NCBI RefSeq assembly: GCF_035046485.1
Contig: NC_085137.1
Span: forward strand, 134,854,703 to 134,918,702
DNA length: 64,000 bases
Direction of reading: 5' to 3'
Source of the DNA: Aedes albopictus
Taxonomy: Eukaryota; Arthropoda; Insecta; Diptera; Culicidae
Shown here: in pieces, positions 1 to 11,330 of the stretch
Layout of the letters: each line of letters starts with the position of its first letter
Position numbering within the stretch: position 1 is the stretch's first letter
The notes under the pieces: generated by a model
What the model saw: only the letters and a program-made list of their open reading frames with translations
What the model was told of the DNA's origin: nothing
The model's database searches: none
Made by a program: the position numbers and the translations under genes

Positions 1-59
1 GGCTCTTATCCATTTGAAAGGTTATGTTGAACTCGCCATCTTTATATTTTTTGAGTCAA

Positions 60-1045
60 GATATAAGCAACAGTATGTTTCACCCCAGTGCACAATGGTC
101 CACGAAACACATTTACGAGGAAAGATGCATTCAGCGCCTTCAAATGATTTTCTAGATTAATATGGTCTTCTACAAAGTTGTTCCTAAAAATAAGGCCCTC
201 TTTTCAATATACAAGAAAATTAGGGTGGTCCATATTTTCAAAGGAATTGGTAACCAAACTTTTTCATTTGCAAGAATAACTATACATTTTTCGGGAAAGT
301 TGTAGATCTATCAATTTTGAGCAAGTTTGCTGACGACACTTTTTATGTTGCTTTAAAATTGACCGATCTAGAGGTATTTTTTCTGAATAAGCTTAGGGTG
401 GTTTCAAAAAACCGGTTTTCTGGCGTTAGCTTTTTCAGTTTCGATTTTTCATCAAAGTCGCCCAAGAAACACTTGTAGAGCATTTGAAGACGCGTCGTTT
501 CGTGCGCTGAGATAGTCGTTATCTCTTTTGGTTCAAAAGTTACAGGCGTTTTTCTTAAAAAATCATAGTTTTTCAAAAGGGTGTTATGACGGGTTGGAGC
601 AAACATAAAAAATATCTTTTGCCCGCATTCGAAAGAAAAAATGTTGTTGTAAAACATATAAAAAAATAAGCACTTTTTAAGTATTTTTCACTTGAGTTAC
701 AAAAATAACACTCCTCTGATTTTTTTTTCAAATGCTCTACAAGTGTTTCTTGGGCGACTTTGATGAAAAATCGAAACTGTAGCTTTTACGCCAGAAAACC
801 GGTTTTTCTTGAACCACCCTAAGCTTATTCAGAAAAATAAGTTTGGTTACCAATTTCTTTGAAAATATGGCCCGCATTATTTTTCATGCACATTGGAAAG
901 AGGTCCTTATTATTAGGGACAACTTTGTAGAAGACCATATTAATCTAGAAAATCATTTGAAGACGCTGAATGCTTCTTTCCTCGTAAATCTAGTTCGTGG
1001 ACCACTGTGCAGTGCTACTTGTTCATTACTAACAATTACAGTACC
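60..1045. repeat. Foldback (inverted-repeat) element, left window edge
   Basis: Two long inverted arms are visible, about 88-480 and 730-1,020. The stretch TGGTCCACGAAACACATTTA near 98 reappears reverse-complemented near 1,000, and the segment around ACCGGTTTTCTGGCG (about 409) reappears reverse-complemented near 790. The left arm holds an extra 80-100 bp (about 262-345) missing from the right arm, so the arms are unequal. The last 200 bp of the window carry another copy of the 340-540 segment in reverse orientation. No transposase is encoded; the open frames here are by-products. Superfamily not assigned. Confidence 0.75.
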
Positions 1046-2126
1046 GGACTAAGTTTTTCCTGATAAACATACTTATTTGCAAAACGCCAAAAGTGTATCT
1101 TTTGGAAGGGCCGAGATAATATCAAATTAAACCAATTATACTACAGCACCATCTAGCGAGAAAAATTTAACTAAATAGCATTTGAATAGAGGAATCATAT
1201 TCATATGAACAACTCCAAGGAAGACACTAACTTCAAATTTTAAACTATGATTAAAAATATCAGGAAGACAAGCTTACTATACGCTTTAAGTTGGCCCCAA
1301 CGTTTGCGCCACCAAGTGAGTTCATGCAGAATTTGTACGAAGTATGGATGTTCTGAACAACTTTCTCGAGATTTGAAATACAAACAATTAAAAAAACGCA
1401 AATCGATCAACTAGTTTTTAAAATATCACGTTCAACGTAACGGCACTTTTAACAACACCATTCCGAGATAATCGCTTTTAAAGTTTCGCGCTGAGAATAA
1501 ACTTGTGCGGCTAGACCAGTTCTACAAGAAAGTCACGGAAAACCCGCTCTTTTTCGAATATTTAAGGTAAATGTCACGGACTAACTTCGAAAAATAGTAC
1601 TTGATATGCATGGCAAAAATCCTTATGAAATTTGGAATGTATATTGTCTAGCTAGTATACTTTCAGATCATTCAATAAAAAAAGTTTGATTTCTTAACCC
1701 AGCAAAGTATGTAATCCCTTGAAAGAAATTTGGTTTAGATTTCAATTTTGTTAAAAGGGGTCGCATATTTATTACGTAGAAGGAGAAAAGGAGTCTACCA
1801 TAATATTTTATTATACGAAACGAATTTCGCTTCTCATACAAACATCGTTATAAAGTAGAGAGCGAGGTTCTGTAGAGCCCTAATAATTCTGTTATCTTAT
1901 TTTCTTCCCTCTGACCAAAATGAAATGGAAGAGAACGTGCCTCTGGAGCCGACCTACTGATCCCTCTGACCTAAATCTGAACATTCCTGATAAGCCAGTT
2001 GACAAATGACACCCAAAGACTCTAAAGCATGACTCACAAAATCCACCCGGATGAACGAAAGGGATTGGTCATGCTTGCGAGCAAGATCCATGCCATCATC
2101 ACAGATCGTACCCTTCCCTTGATGAG
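1046..2126. other. AT-rich intergenic/intronic sequence, no feature seen
   Basis: I see no coding region, tandem repeat or recognisable transposon here. It lies between the foldback element and the alternative first exon on the minus strand, so it would be intron of the minus-strand gene. Confidence 0.4.
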
Positions 2127-2188
2127 TCAGTCAGTCAATGGGTCAAGCAGCTGCATCATCATCGCTGCTTGAAACTCCCAATCATTAC

Positions 2189-2462
2189 CTTTAATTTTCT
2201 TCGGAATCCTCAGCGAGCTCCACAGCGTCTGCTTCTTAACTCCAAAGTCACCGCTCTTTTTGCAGATGTCGAAATCGCTGCCAAACAGTTGCTGCCGCTG
2301 CGCACTGGATTTCAACACATTGTTGAGCTGATTCTGCTGATCCAGATAAGTATCCTCCTCGGCTTCACCGCTGCTGGCGGCATCTCGGCGCCGGTGGCCA
2401 CCACCAACGTCATCCACCAGCACGTCCGATTTGGACAGCGAAATCAACTTGTTCAGTCCCAT
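2189..2462 (-). CDS. Coding part of an alternative first exon, unrecognised protein
   Basis: Reading right to left, an ATG at 2,462 in a good context (A at -3, G at +4) opens a 91-codon frame starting MGLNKLISLSKSDVLVDDVG and containing FDICKKSGDFGVKKQTLW. After ...RIPKKIK plus one base it meets AAAG|GTAATG, a usable splice donor (GT at 2,188-2,187). The exon part is 274 nt, so it ends in phase 1, the same phase as the exons at 42.7 and 52.6 kb. This suggests it is an alternative N-terminus spliced to the same downstream exon, which lies beyond the left edge. Composition is charged and Ser/Gln-rich with no membrane segment or domain I can name. The frame continues past the donor for 20 codons to a stop, which I take as intron. 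An overlapping upstream ATG (about 2,477) in another frame could lower translation. Coding status is inferred from the start, donor, phase and promoter; the gene is unidentified. Confidence 0.6.
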
Positions 2463-3000
2463 CTTGTTGCCAAAACATGCACTTTATCTCCACAGCTTTA
2501 GAACATCACAACTGATTGCTTTTCAGTGCCCTTCGTTCTTCGCCGACCACTCACGATCCCTTGACCGTCGTCACTTGATTCACCGCCGCCGATTGCTTCA
2601 TTTCACAACACACTTCACTGCTTCTACCGGTTCAGAAAAACGCATCTATCCAATTGACTGCGAAACTGCTCACGACCTCAATCAAGATCAATGTGCCGTT
2701 TGATCCAGAGACTCTCCCACTTGCACTCTCACCGTTGCACTAAATTCTTACACACCACACCGGACGGAGTCCGAAAACAAACGTTCTTCACCCTCCGATC
2801 CCGTTCTTCGTGGTGCAGCACTTCACGCACATTTCTTCGCCGACGACGACCACGGACGCGTCATTTCGGAAATTCTCGCGGCAAAATGCACGCGGACAAA
2901 CCTGGGAGGAGACCCCTCTCACACGTCACACTATCAACCAACAACGTATACCTAGCAGCAAAGAGCAATATACGAACGGTTCGACGTCGTGAATGAAACT
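2463..3000 (-). other. Predicted 5' UTR of the alternative first exon
   Basis: This 538-nt GC-richer stretch runs from the predicted transcription start at about 3,000 to the ATG at 2,462. It has several upstream ATGs and no long frame in phase with the exon. Overlapping plus-strand frames here (2,169-2,996) are short, overlap each other, and have no splice or start support, so I treat them as shadows. An unseen intron within the UTR cannot be excluded. Confidence 0.45.
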
Positions 3001-3006
3001 GAGCTA
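2970..3006 (-). promoter_or_regulatory. Core promoter: initiator plus motif-ten-like element
   Basis: On the minus strand TCAGTT (3,002-2,997) fits the arthropod initiator TCAKTY, putting +1 at 3,000. Exactly at +18 the sequence is CGAACCG, which fits CSARCSS, the first seven positions of the motif ten element. The +28 position (GTATA) is not a good DPE and no TATA box is evident. Spacing and the downstream coding exon support a focused promoter. No transcript data are available to me. Confidence 0.5.
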
Positions 3007-3250
3007 ATCGTGTGGCAGTCTGGCTTGCGGCTGCAGCAGCTCTTTTCTGGCCTCGGGGGCACCCTTCTCAACAACTCCTCTTGGCAGCAGCCGTCGCGAG
3101 ACGATCGGTGATCGTTAGACAGTCAGTGGCTGGCTTGGCTGGCACAGCATAAGCAAAATACGCACTCTCTTTTTGCGCTTCGTCAGGCGCACACACATTT
3201 CCCCGCGAGGAGTTTCATCAAGAGACGCGATAGAGAAGACGATAAAACGG
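3001..3250. promoter_or_regulatory. GC-richer upstream flank of the predicted promoter
   Basis: The 250 bp upstream of the predicted minus-strand start are markedly less AT-rich than their surroundings, non-repetitive, and contain CpG-bearing stretches. They may be proximal regulatory DNA. I identified no specific transcription factor sites. Confidence 0.3.
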
Positions 3251-3607
3251 TAACTCTAATTCGTTAGGGTGATCTATATGAAGCGCTCTGGAGTCATTTG
3301 AGAAAAAATATTATTAGACTCGTTTTTTTCCTTTACAGTTCATGTTTGGGTAAATGTGAATTGTGTTTTAAAAGGATAAATACATAATTGATAGAATTGC
3401 TTCGTTGCCCTGATACAAAGTGTAAACTAACAGGATATCGTTCTCAATAAAAATTCTTATTACAATAAAACAAAATTTACATCATTTTTGAATTCAGTGA
3501 GCTGTTGATCATTTTTAGCGTCTAATCATGCCCTTAGTCTTGAAAGACGGCGGAAAAATATAAAATAGTAGATTTTATTTCTGTTTACCATACAATGATG
3601 AAATATA

Positions 3608-3686
3608 CTACCGTGAATCACATATCAGTCCCATCTTTGCTGGATTTCCTATGCAAATAGGACAGATATGCGATTCACGGCAGTAG
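3608..3686. mobile_element. 79-bp foldback MITE with TA flanks
   Basis: The ends are inverted: CTACCGTGAATCACATATC on the left against the reverse complement of GATATGCGATTCACGGCAGTAG on the right (about 21 of 24 matching), enclosing a short spacer. Flanking TA dinucleotides fit a Tc1/mariner-type insertion. It lies in otherwise featureless AT-rich DNA (3,250-4,280). Confidence 0.5.
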
Positions 3687-4289
3687 AGTGTTATTTGTTA
3701 GCGAAATTGGTAATTTTACTCATCTCACTCTTCGTTCTTCGTAACCAAATCTCCTGTTAAGTTATTCAGTATCAGTATTAGTAATATCAGTTACATACTT
3801 ATAAAAATCTTATATTTCATTGAGAAAGAATATAGAAAAAAATATGTTTGAACACTTGTGAAAAAGCCCTGGATCTTGCTCTTCCTTGAAGCTCCTGGAT
3901 CTCACACAATTAGATGGAAGTTAAGCACTTAAAGTTGGTCGACGAGAAGAAAGGGTTTGCCAAATTAGATATTTCCTCGAGCAAACGGGTTCCGCCGTTC
4001 TTGATCCAAGAGATTTTCTAATAAAAATCAGATGAAACAGGTACCTACCCGAAAAAAATCGAAGAAATATAAGGCCAATGGGAGAATTCCGACGTAAAAG
4101 AAAAGCGAATTTCTTTTATTACTGCCGAAAAACAGGAAGTTGGTTTTACTAATATAAAACAAACAGATAAATTACACATGCACCAAGAAGGGTTTGCGTA
4201 AATATGAGTTGAACAACAGTATGCTTACCAATAAATCTGCTAGGTTAGCAGTTTCAATTGGTTTGATTTGAATAAAAAAATCACCGTGA

Positions 4290-5400
4290 AACATCGTGGG
4301 GATCCACCAAGAATTTCTTCTGGTATTTCTCCAGCAGTTCATTCTTGGATTTCTCCTAACGCTTCTTAGATTTCGCAGGTAGTTGCTTCTCGGATTCCTT
4401 CTAATGAGAAGTCTACCTTCTGGGATTTATCCAGAAGTTCCTTCTTAGATTCCTTCAGGAGTTCCTCCTCAGGTTCCTCTAAGAAGTTATTCATGGGTTC
4501 TTCTCGAACAGGCTTCCTTCAAACGGATTTTTTTTTCGGGATTCCTCCAAAAGTTCATTCTCAGATTGCTTCAGAACCTCATTCCGAGTTTCCTTCAGGA
4601 ATTCCTTCAGATTCATTTTGTGATTTACTCAGATACTCATTCCGAGATACACAAGGAATTCTTTCCGGGATTATTTCAGGAACTCCGTGCAAAACCATTT
4701 CAGGAACACCTGGGATTTCTCCAGGAATTCATCTTAAGATTCGTCCAGGAATTCTTGCAGTGATTCCTTCAGAAGTTACTTCTGAAATGCATCAAGGAAT
4801 TCATATTGGATTCCATTTTTTTTTTTGAAAATTCCTCCTTCTGAGATTCCCCCCGGAGTTCCTTCAGGAGTTTCTCTTGAGTTTAATCACGAATTCTTTC
4901 TGAAATCCTTCCCGGAATTTATTCTAGGATTCCTCCAGGAACTCCTTTACATATCCGGGGATTTACATCGAGATTCCTCCAAGAATTCGTTGCAAGTTTC
5001 TTCTTGGGATTCCTCCAGAACTTCCATCCCTTTTCTTTTCAGTAAGACACTCCTGGAATAATTGTGGAAGAAATTCCTGCGGGAATCTCGGAATGAATAT
5101 CTGAGTAAACCCCGAAAGGAATACCTGAAAAAAAAACACGGTTGAAATTTCTGTAGAGACGCCCGAAGGAGAAAACCGTGGAAGAAACCGTGGAGAGACT
5201 TCTGATGAAAATCTCAAAGAAATTGTTGGATAATCCCGGTGACCTTCAGGTTTTCCCGCGGAACTCGAGGAAGAATTTCAATACGATATTCGGCGAAACG
5301 CCAAGAAAATTTTTGCGGAAGCTAAAACATTCACCAAAAATAATCCTTGGTAAATCTTCATTTAATACTTAGCAAATTCTCTGTAAAGCTTAGTTCCAGT
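4290..5400. repeat. Diverged 'aggaattcctcc' satellite-like DNA
   Basis: The sequence is built from loosely repeated words such as GGAATTCCT, TTCCTCCAG and GGGATTTCTCC at roughly 12-bp spacing. It is a heavily diverged relative of the 24-bp minisatellite at 48.3-51 kb. Short frames rich in Phe/Leu/Glu or Pro/Ser arise from it and should not be read as genes. Confidence 0.65.
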
Positions 5401-6544
5401 ATTCTAGAACTCCACAAGATTACCGTCGGAGTCCAATGAGAATTCCTTCCATCGTACTCCGGACCACAATCTTGTCCAGATTAACAAAAAGCATCACACA
5501 ATAGTTCTCGCTGTAATCTCATTGAAAAATCCTCAGAATAACAGCAAAATGTCTTTCATCAGCATTGGAACATCTCTGAACAGCATAAGAACCTCATAAT
5601 CTGGATTATCCCCAGAAACCCAACCAAAAGCTATGAATTGGATAACTTTTCCCAAGAGCGCGCGAACAACACATTTAGTGTAGTGCCCTAAAGGGCAGAA
5701 AAACCCAACTGTCATTTTTTACTTTAATAGTTGCCAAAGGTTGCCGGGCAATCAAACTGCAGCCATGGCAACGATCACATAAAGCCTTTACTACCTGAAG
5801 GAACGAAGCGAAGTCATCCTTCTGGCTGACGGAAACCACCCGAGAGGCTGCAGTCACAAGTTGCATCGAATGCTTGAGCATCGTGACCCCAACAACATTA
5901 TTGCATTGTCCAAATGCTGAAGCGGAACCTAGTCGACAGATTGGAGATCCAATAATTCGACATGAACAAACCTTGCGAATGCTGCTGCAAGGCAAAAAGA
6001 TTCCATATGTCTTTTCTTAAGGAATCGAAAACTCATTCGAGGCACCTCTGGAACTCGTGCATACAAAAGTCTCATAGGTAGGTAAGTTGACATCAGTAGA
6101 TCGGCACGTTCTCTTCCATCTGGGAAATTGGCGCGATCATGGAGGCGACCAAACCCCAATTAATGAGCCGAAGCTATCAGCACACCGCTTGGATGTCAAA
6201 ACTGTTTCTTATTTCTCCTTTATGCATCGATCAATTGCGCTCAGATCAAGGAGAAGAGTAAACTAGCGAGCGACTCCGTTCATTCTACCAACGAGAGGAC
6301 CTCAACGCGCAACTCGTTCATGACGACCTAAAGTCTTAAACAAAACGGTGCAGTAAATAGAGCGACGGAACCGTTGCCACGTCGAGATAAGCAGGTACCT
6401 GCTGTTCGATTCCAGACTGGAGCAATGCTACTGGTCAAAAGCTGTGAGCACGGTGTTGTACCTACAGAATATATCCTTATCAACATATGTTTCCAGACTT
6501 ACTCTAGCACTCTGCATATCCAGCCATCAAGCAGTTTGTTTTTG

Positions 6545-6610
6545 CTGGCAGTAGTGGGTAAAGCGCCGGTCTAGCGAATACGGAGTCGTGGATTCGATTA
6601 CCAAGTACTC
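6545..6610 (+). repeat. Possible tRNA-derived SINE head
   Basis: GTGGGTAAAGCGCCGGT followed by GGATTCGATTACC resembles an A box and B box at tRNA-like spacing. The match is weak and no SINE body follows, so this may be chance within the copia remnant. Confidence 0.2.
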
Positions 6611-7100
6611 CTAGTGATTCCTAGACAAGGCGACACGGAGGGTGCATCAATCGGGATGCAAGACTTGTTGGGGCGAACAGAAGAACACCATGAAAACAGT
6701 CAGGAAAAGAATACGATCGAGTTTCAATCGACACTGAATCTCAGCGTAGTCAGTACATCATCGAAAGAGAGCACCGGTCCCGATCAAAGTGATATTGACG
6801 ACGGTGTTACAGATGGCAGTAAAGCTGAAGCGAAGGTGAATATCGAATCACCGATACAACCACGAAGATCAATTAGAAACACGACGGGAATCATGCCAGA
6901 GCGTTGCCGAGAAGTCACCGGCGTTAAGAGTAATTCGGTAACTGAGCTCCGAAATTACACCGAAAAAATGCAATATCCAGAGAAAAAAGCATGACACAAA
7001 GCGATGAAGGAAAAAATACAATCGTTACAGATCGACGAGTACGTAAAGCATACTAACGAAATAACGAGACGAACCAGCCAAGGGCTGAAAGTCTCGTTTA

Positions 7101-7216
7101 CCCTAAAAGGGATACCTGGGGTCAATTGGACCCCAGGCGCCTTTCAGAGCTCGTCTTTGATGGAATACACTCAGCGAGGTGACGAAACTGAGGCCATGAA
7201 GGTATCCCTTTTAGGG
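7101..7216 (+). mobile_element. 116-bp TTAA MITE, family A, copy 1 (piggyBac-like ends)
   Basis: Perfect 16-bp terminal inverted repeats, CCCTAAAAGGGATACC and its reverse complement, bound a 116-bp element. It is flanked on the right by TTAA and on the left by TTTA, a one-base decay of TTAA. 'TTAA|CCCT' ends are the hallmark of piggyBac-type elements. It interrupts the copia remnant and differs from the inverted copy at 16,461 at only 2 of 116 positions by eye. Confidence 0.85.
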
Positions 7217-7559
7217 TTAATAAAGACAATAATAATAATAATAACTAACGAAATGTACCGTGGCTTGGTGAGCAGTTTTCTCTACGTTGCGGTCAACTCA
7301 CGAGTGGACATGTGCCTCAGCACATCACTACTCAGTAAAAAGATATCGAAATCAAGCAACCAGGACTGGACCGAGGCAAAATGGGTATTAAAGTACTTCA
7401 AATCGTTTAAGACCTTTTATCTGCGTTGTGTTTTCTTCTACAGAAGCCAAGTTTTTTAAACTAGTCTGAGAATGCCAGGAATTGCTGTACATGCGGAAGC
7501 TCCTGAACGAGCTCGTCGAATAACCAGCTTCTCCAAGCTTATTGATACAGACATGCTTT

Positions 7560-8680
7560 TACCATGGATCGCTAGCAGCAAGGTATAATAAATCTGCAAT
7601 ATCTACCGGCAAGCAAGATGAAAGTGAACAAGATCTGATGAACAAGTTGTTGGAACGTGTGAAGTGAAGCGACATCTGGACTAAATAGAAGTCCCAGTCA
7701 ACAGCAGGCTTCGACGGCGAGCTACTTAAAAAAATATCAAAGCTGTTGAAAACTATTACTGCGAGCAGATTAAGAACATTTTGAAGCTGATATTGATAGC
7801 CTGAGATGGTCAGGTTCTTTTCAGTTCCACGGTGTATGAACTGACAAAGTCCGAGAGCTCCATTCGTGAGGGACCCAATCAAGTATCCACACACTGCACT
7901 GCTCGTTCTGACAGGTCATTCGTCTCAAGCGGTGGCTTGTGAGAGTGAACACTATCAAATCTCGTTATTAGCACACTGCTCACGAGTGTGAGTACCATGT
8001 TAATTTCTCTTGCTTTTCGCTGATTGGAAGATAACCCTAACCGGTAAACCGAAACGAAGAAAAAGAACAACAAACAGAGTATTGCAATCGCAAACTGCTG
8101 TCGAAATATTGCAGCTCTGAGTATCAAGTCGATAAAACTCCAAACAATCTTGTGGGTTGAAATTTCTTATGGTTTGTTATGTAAAAAACATACACACTTT
8201 TTGAATACAAACGAGCTTGGGAGTTTTTTTTTACCAAATTAGAACCGCTGACTATCGAAATCGTCCAGCAATATCGATTGATTACGTTTTCCACATTTCC
8301 ATCACACGTTCAGTTGCTGTACTAAACCTCAGTTAAAGAAATTAATAATGAACAGTTTGCCGAAACTATCGAAATAGATATTTTATTCTAATTTCATTTA
8401 AAATGCACAGACCAGGCGATTCAGAATTAAATGTGTAATAATCATGTTAGTCTTTTTCGACCATTGTAGCTAATCGCGGAGAACGTCAAAGTCACAATCA
8501 ATTTAGCATGTAAATTAATTTTTAACAAAATAATGATTTAGAACTACTTTATGGAGGCACGAATATTAAAATAAGGAGATGACAATCCAACAAAGTGTAT
8601 GTCAATAAACTGGCTCTTCTTTTAGTTAAAACTATTCGTCTAATGACATTCAAGCGCTACCTAGAGAGCGCTACTAGAGT
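7560..8680. other. No assigned feature
   Basis: AT-rich sequence with short, unsupported frames. The first 300 bp might be the 3' part of the copia remnant but I could not match a domain. Nothing else was recognised. Confidence 0.3.
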
Positions 8681-8688
8681 GTGTTTAA

Positions 8689-9265
8689 CCCTTTATAAGG
8701 CAGTGGCAACTACATTGCCAACTACTGTTTGTATTTTTTTCTGTTTTAGGTATAACAATTTATTTTGAACTTTTTTTTGGTTCACGCAAAATTGGGATTA
8801 CTAACAACGCCTGGTATTTTTTGGTACTAAACAAAAGTTTAACAACAACTTGGGAGGGAGTCATTTTTAGACTCAAATATGGCTAAATTTGACCGCGTGA
8901 AGAAAATTAGCTCAAACTTATTGTAAAATTATTGTTTTGGTAAATATTTTAAAAAATAATCAAATTATGGTTTGACATGAGCTGAACTACACAGTTTATA
9001 TTATGGGTTAAGCCCTAATCCACTCTAAAATCTCTTTACCGGTTTTTTGTCGAAGTCAAAAGTGGAAAGTACCCTAAACGGGAAGTGGCAAGAATATTGC
9101 CACCCACGCTGGTGGCCTAGACGCGCAGTGGCAACTATATTGCCACCTAGATTTTTGAGAGTTTCTTTCAAACAAAAATTGTTTTGTACATGCAGTCATG
9201 TGCATAATCATTTCCACAATAGTATGCGTTGGCAACTCCTCTAGTTTTCTCGGCCTTATAAAGAG
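8689..9265. mobile_element. 577-bp TTAA element, family C (non-autonomous piggyBac-like)
   Basis: TTAA target duplications (8,685-8,688 and 9,266-9,269) flank terminal inverted repeats CCCTTTATAAGGC and CTCTTTATAAGGC (12 of 13 matching). Inside, the word GTGGCAA...ATTGCCA recurs three times as short palindromes (about 8,702, 9,085, 9,127). No transposase is present. Confidence 0.75.
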
Positions 9266-9730
9266 TTAAGAATGTTTTTACGACGCTTAAAGCACCATTA
9301 CGCATGGACAAATAGCGGGACTGATCCACATTTTCAGCAGGCTGTTTCCAGTGTTATCACACTCAAAACAAAGGATTTAAGCGCTGTTTCTTACGTTTCT
9401 TATTTCCATATGTTTTTATAGAGATGAGCACAAAGGAACAGGATCGATTGGAGCCGTAATTGCTTTGATTTCGAAAAAAAAAAAATGAATTTGAGAACAA
9501 AGGAATTCTAATGACACCGTAACCCTGACTGCCACAGCAGCTTGATATCAATTCAAGGTTACCGAGATTCGCTTCGTTGTTCGGCTCGTTTGACCGAATT
9601 TTTGTCACGTGTGCGAGGGATCTTTTAGTTACAAACTTTTTATTGTAATTTCACTTTCACTCACTTTAGCATTGATCACTGTAAAAAAGTTATAAATTCT
9701 GACGCATATCAGCCCTTGATCACAAACAAA
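9266..9730. other. No assigned feature
   Basis: Ordinary intronic-looking sequence; nothing recognised. Confidence 0.3.
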
Positions 9731-11330
9731 AAAAAATGGATCACCCTACTCCAATGTTCGTTTTGACGGTTGCAACCGGTGGTGCGTGCGCTACTGGCTA
9801 CTACACCTTGAGCACGGCGCTCGCTCTCCCTCTCGGATTCAAGCGCGCGCGTTCGATCCGACCGGGACCCGGCGGAGAGCAACAGCGAGGTGTGCGCACG
9901 CCACGAATCCGACCGACCGGCCGAACCGATCTCGTTTGATTTGAATCGCGTTCGAATTAAACGGAGCGTATTTTCACGGCTCACTGTTCCTCCTATTTTG
10001 GCACACTTGTGAACTTCTTAGCCCTGAAGAGGTTTCGGTGCTTTCTAGGGTGCGTTCGCGGATGGACTGCTGGTGGGCGATTTTTTCGGCCGCACCGCGC
10101 GCGGTTATCAAGGCCGCCCTGCCACTACTACGCCATACGCTATACTATGGTCGTAAGGTCGTCGTCGCCGTTGTGGAGGCTTATTTGGGGTGCACTCGAT
10201 GAGGTTCGGGCTGGTTGCCCCGGTTCTCTACTTCTCTGCTTCACACTTGAAGACGAGTAGCTGTGAAAGGCCGTTAGCAAATTTCTTGAGGAGCACTTCT
10301 TTTTGCGTGTTTAAGGTGAGGGTGGATGCCGTTCTAAAGTAAGTGAAGAGGTCTTCGACAGGGGAGTTCATCACGGTAGATTAACTCTGGTAGGTTATTT
10401 CATTAGTGCCAGGACTTGACAAGCAATTGATGGTTTTGTTGATGGTTAGTGAACAGTATTGTGGAGTCAGAGATTCATTAGTGGGTTTCGATTTAATGTG
10501 ACTTTGACGTTCACAATTGTAGATACAATTTAATATCAAGAAACCCAAAATAAAGACACTGCAATCGAGAAAATTAAAACTTAAGATTTCCGCGCCAGGA
10601 AGACATTCTTCGTGTCCAAAATTAGCGTCAGTGATGCAGCATTGCAACCACTGCTCCGTAACCACTGTTTTCCACGCCTAATTTCGCCTGCATTCATAAT
10701 CATAGTGATCCATCGTCTCGAACCGTAGTGGTTTAGTCGAACATCTGGCCACCACACTATTCCAACCGACTAACTATAACCTACCACACCGGGGCTAATA
10801 AGTGAAACACCTCATTAACGTTGTTCACTGGTCATCGCCGCGTCGTCGTCGTCGTCGTGCTCGGTCGATCGTTGTGGCAAAGGCGCCGGTATGAACATCT
10901 GGCCATGGCCACTTTCTTTCGTTTGCTCCCTAATTCCCATGGTGGTGATGGTAAAAGCTTATGATTAAAAGATCTCCAAAATTATAGACATCTCGCTTCC
11001 CTCCCTGGGTAGGTCGCGCTTCAATTCGATTAGGTACGCAAGTTGAAACTTTTTTTTTCGAGCTTCCTTCCACTATTTCCTTACTCCGTTTGCGTTTGTG
11101 GCTTGTTTTGATTGATTCAAGGAAACTCCGAAACAACAACAACAATTAAATGCCCTCTTCAAAGTTTTTGAGCCGTTCTGCTTTTTCGGATCAGTGGACC
11201 GAAAGTTTTTGGCCAGAAAAGCGGTAGAAATCGTGTCGGTAATGCAAATTACAACGAGGGGTCTTCTAGCCGGTGAACGATGCACAAGGTTGAACGTTTA
11301 CCTTCGGTAGCTTGTTTTTGTCGACCATAG
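9731..11330. promoter_or_regulatory. Unique GC-richer island with CpG-rich core
   Basis: Between 9,740 and 10,370 and again at 10,700-11,280 the DNA is GC-richer, rich in CpG (for example CCGACCGGCCGAACCG near 9,911) and free of the satellite and MITE signatures around it. A (GTC)n run sits at about 10,842-10,859. Open frames occur on both strands without clear start, donor or acceptor. It may hold an alternative 5' exon or an enhancer of the minus-strand gene; the strand is undecided. Confidence 0.35.

Larger units (their letters stand above)
5680..7560 (+). pseudogene. Decayed Ty1/copia retrotransposon (integrase to reverse transcriptase)
   Basis: Fragments of a Ty1/copia polyprotein appear in order on the plus strand but in different frames with stops. 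Near 5,945-6,060 there is an integrase zinc-finger and linker-like stretch (CECCCKAKRFHMSFLKES). About 6,410-6,475 reads CYWSKAVSTVLYLQN, matching the integrase segment 'CYW.EA..TA.YLQNR' of copia. About 6,614-6,994 is an open frame with SPIQPRRSIRNTTG, the basic 'RRSxRxTxG' linker between integrase and reverse transcriptase. About 7,255-7,420 reads YRGLVSSFLYVAVNSRVD, matching the conserved 'YRSLVGSLLYVAVNSRPDI' end of the copia reverse transcriptase. The catalytic YVDD region is absent, and a 116-bp MITE sits between the linker and this end. No LTRs were identified. It is clearly non-functional; family assignment is confident, exact limits are not. Confidence 0.75.

Noticed and set aside
2169..2996. 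Plus-strand protein frames opposite the alternative first exon
   Set aside because: Several overlapping short frames with no start context or splice sites; the minus strand has promoter, ATG and donor.
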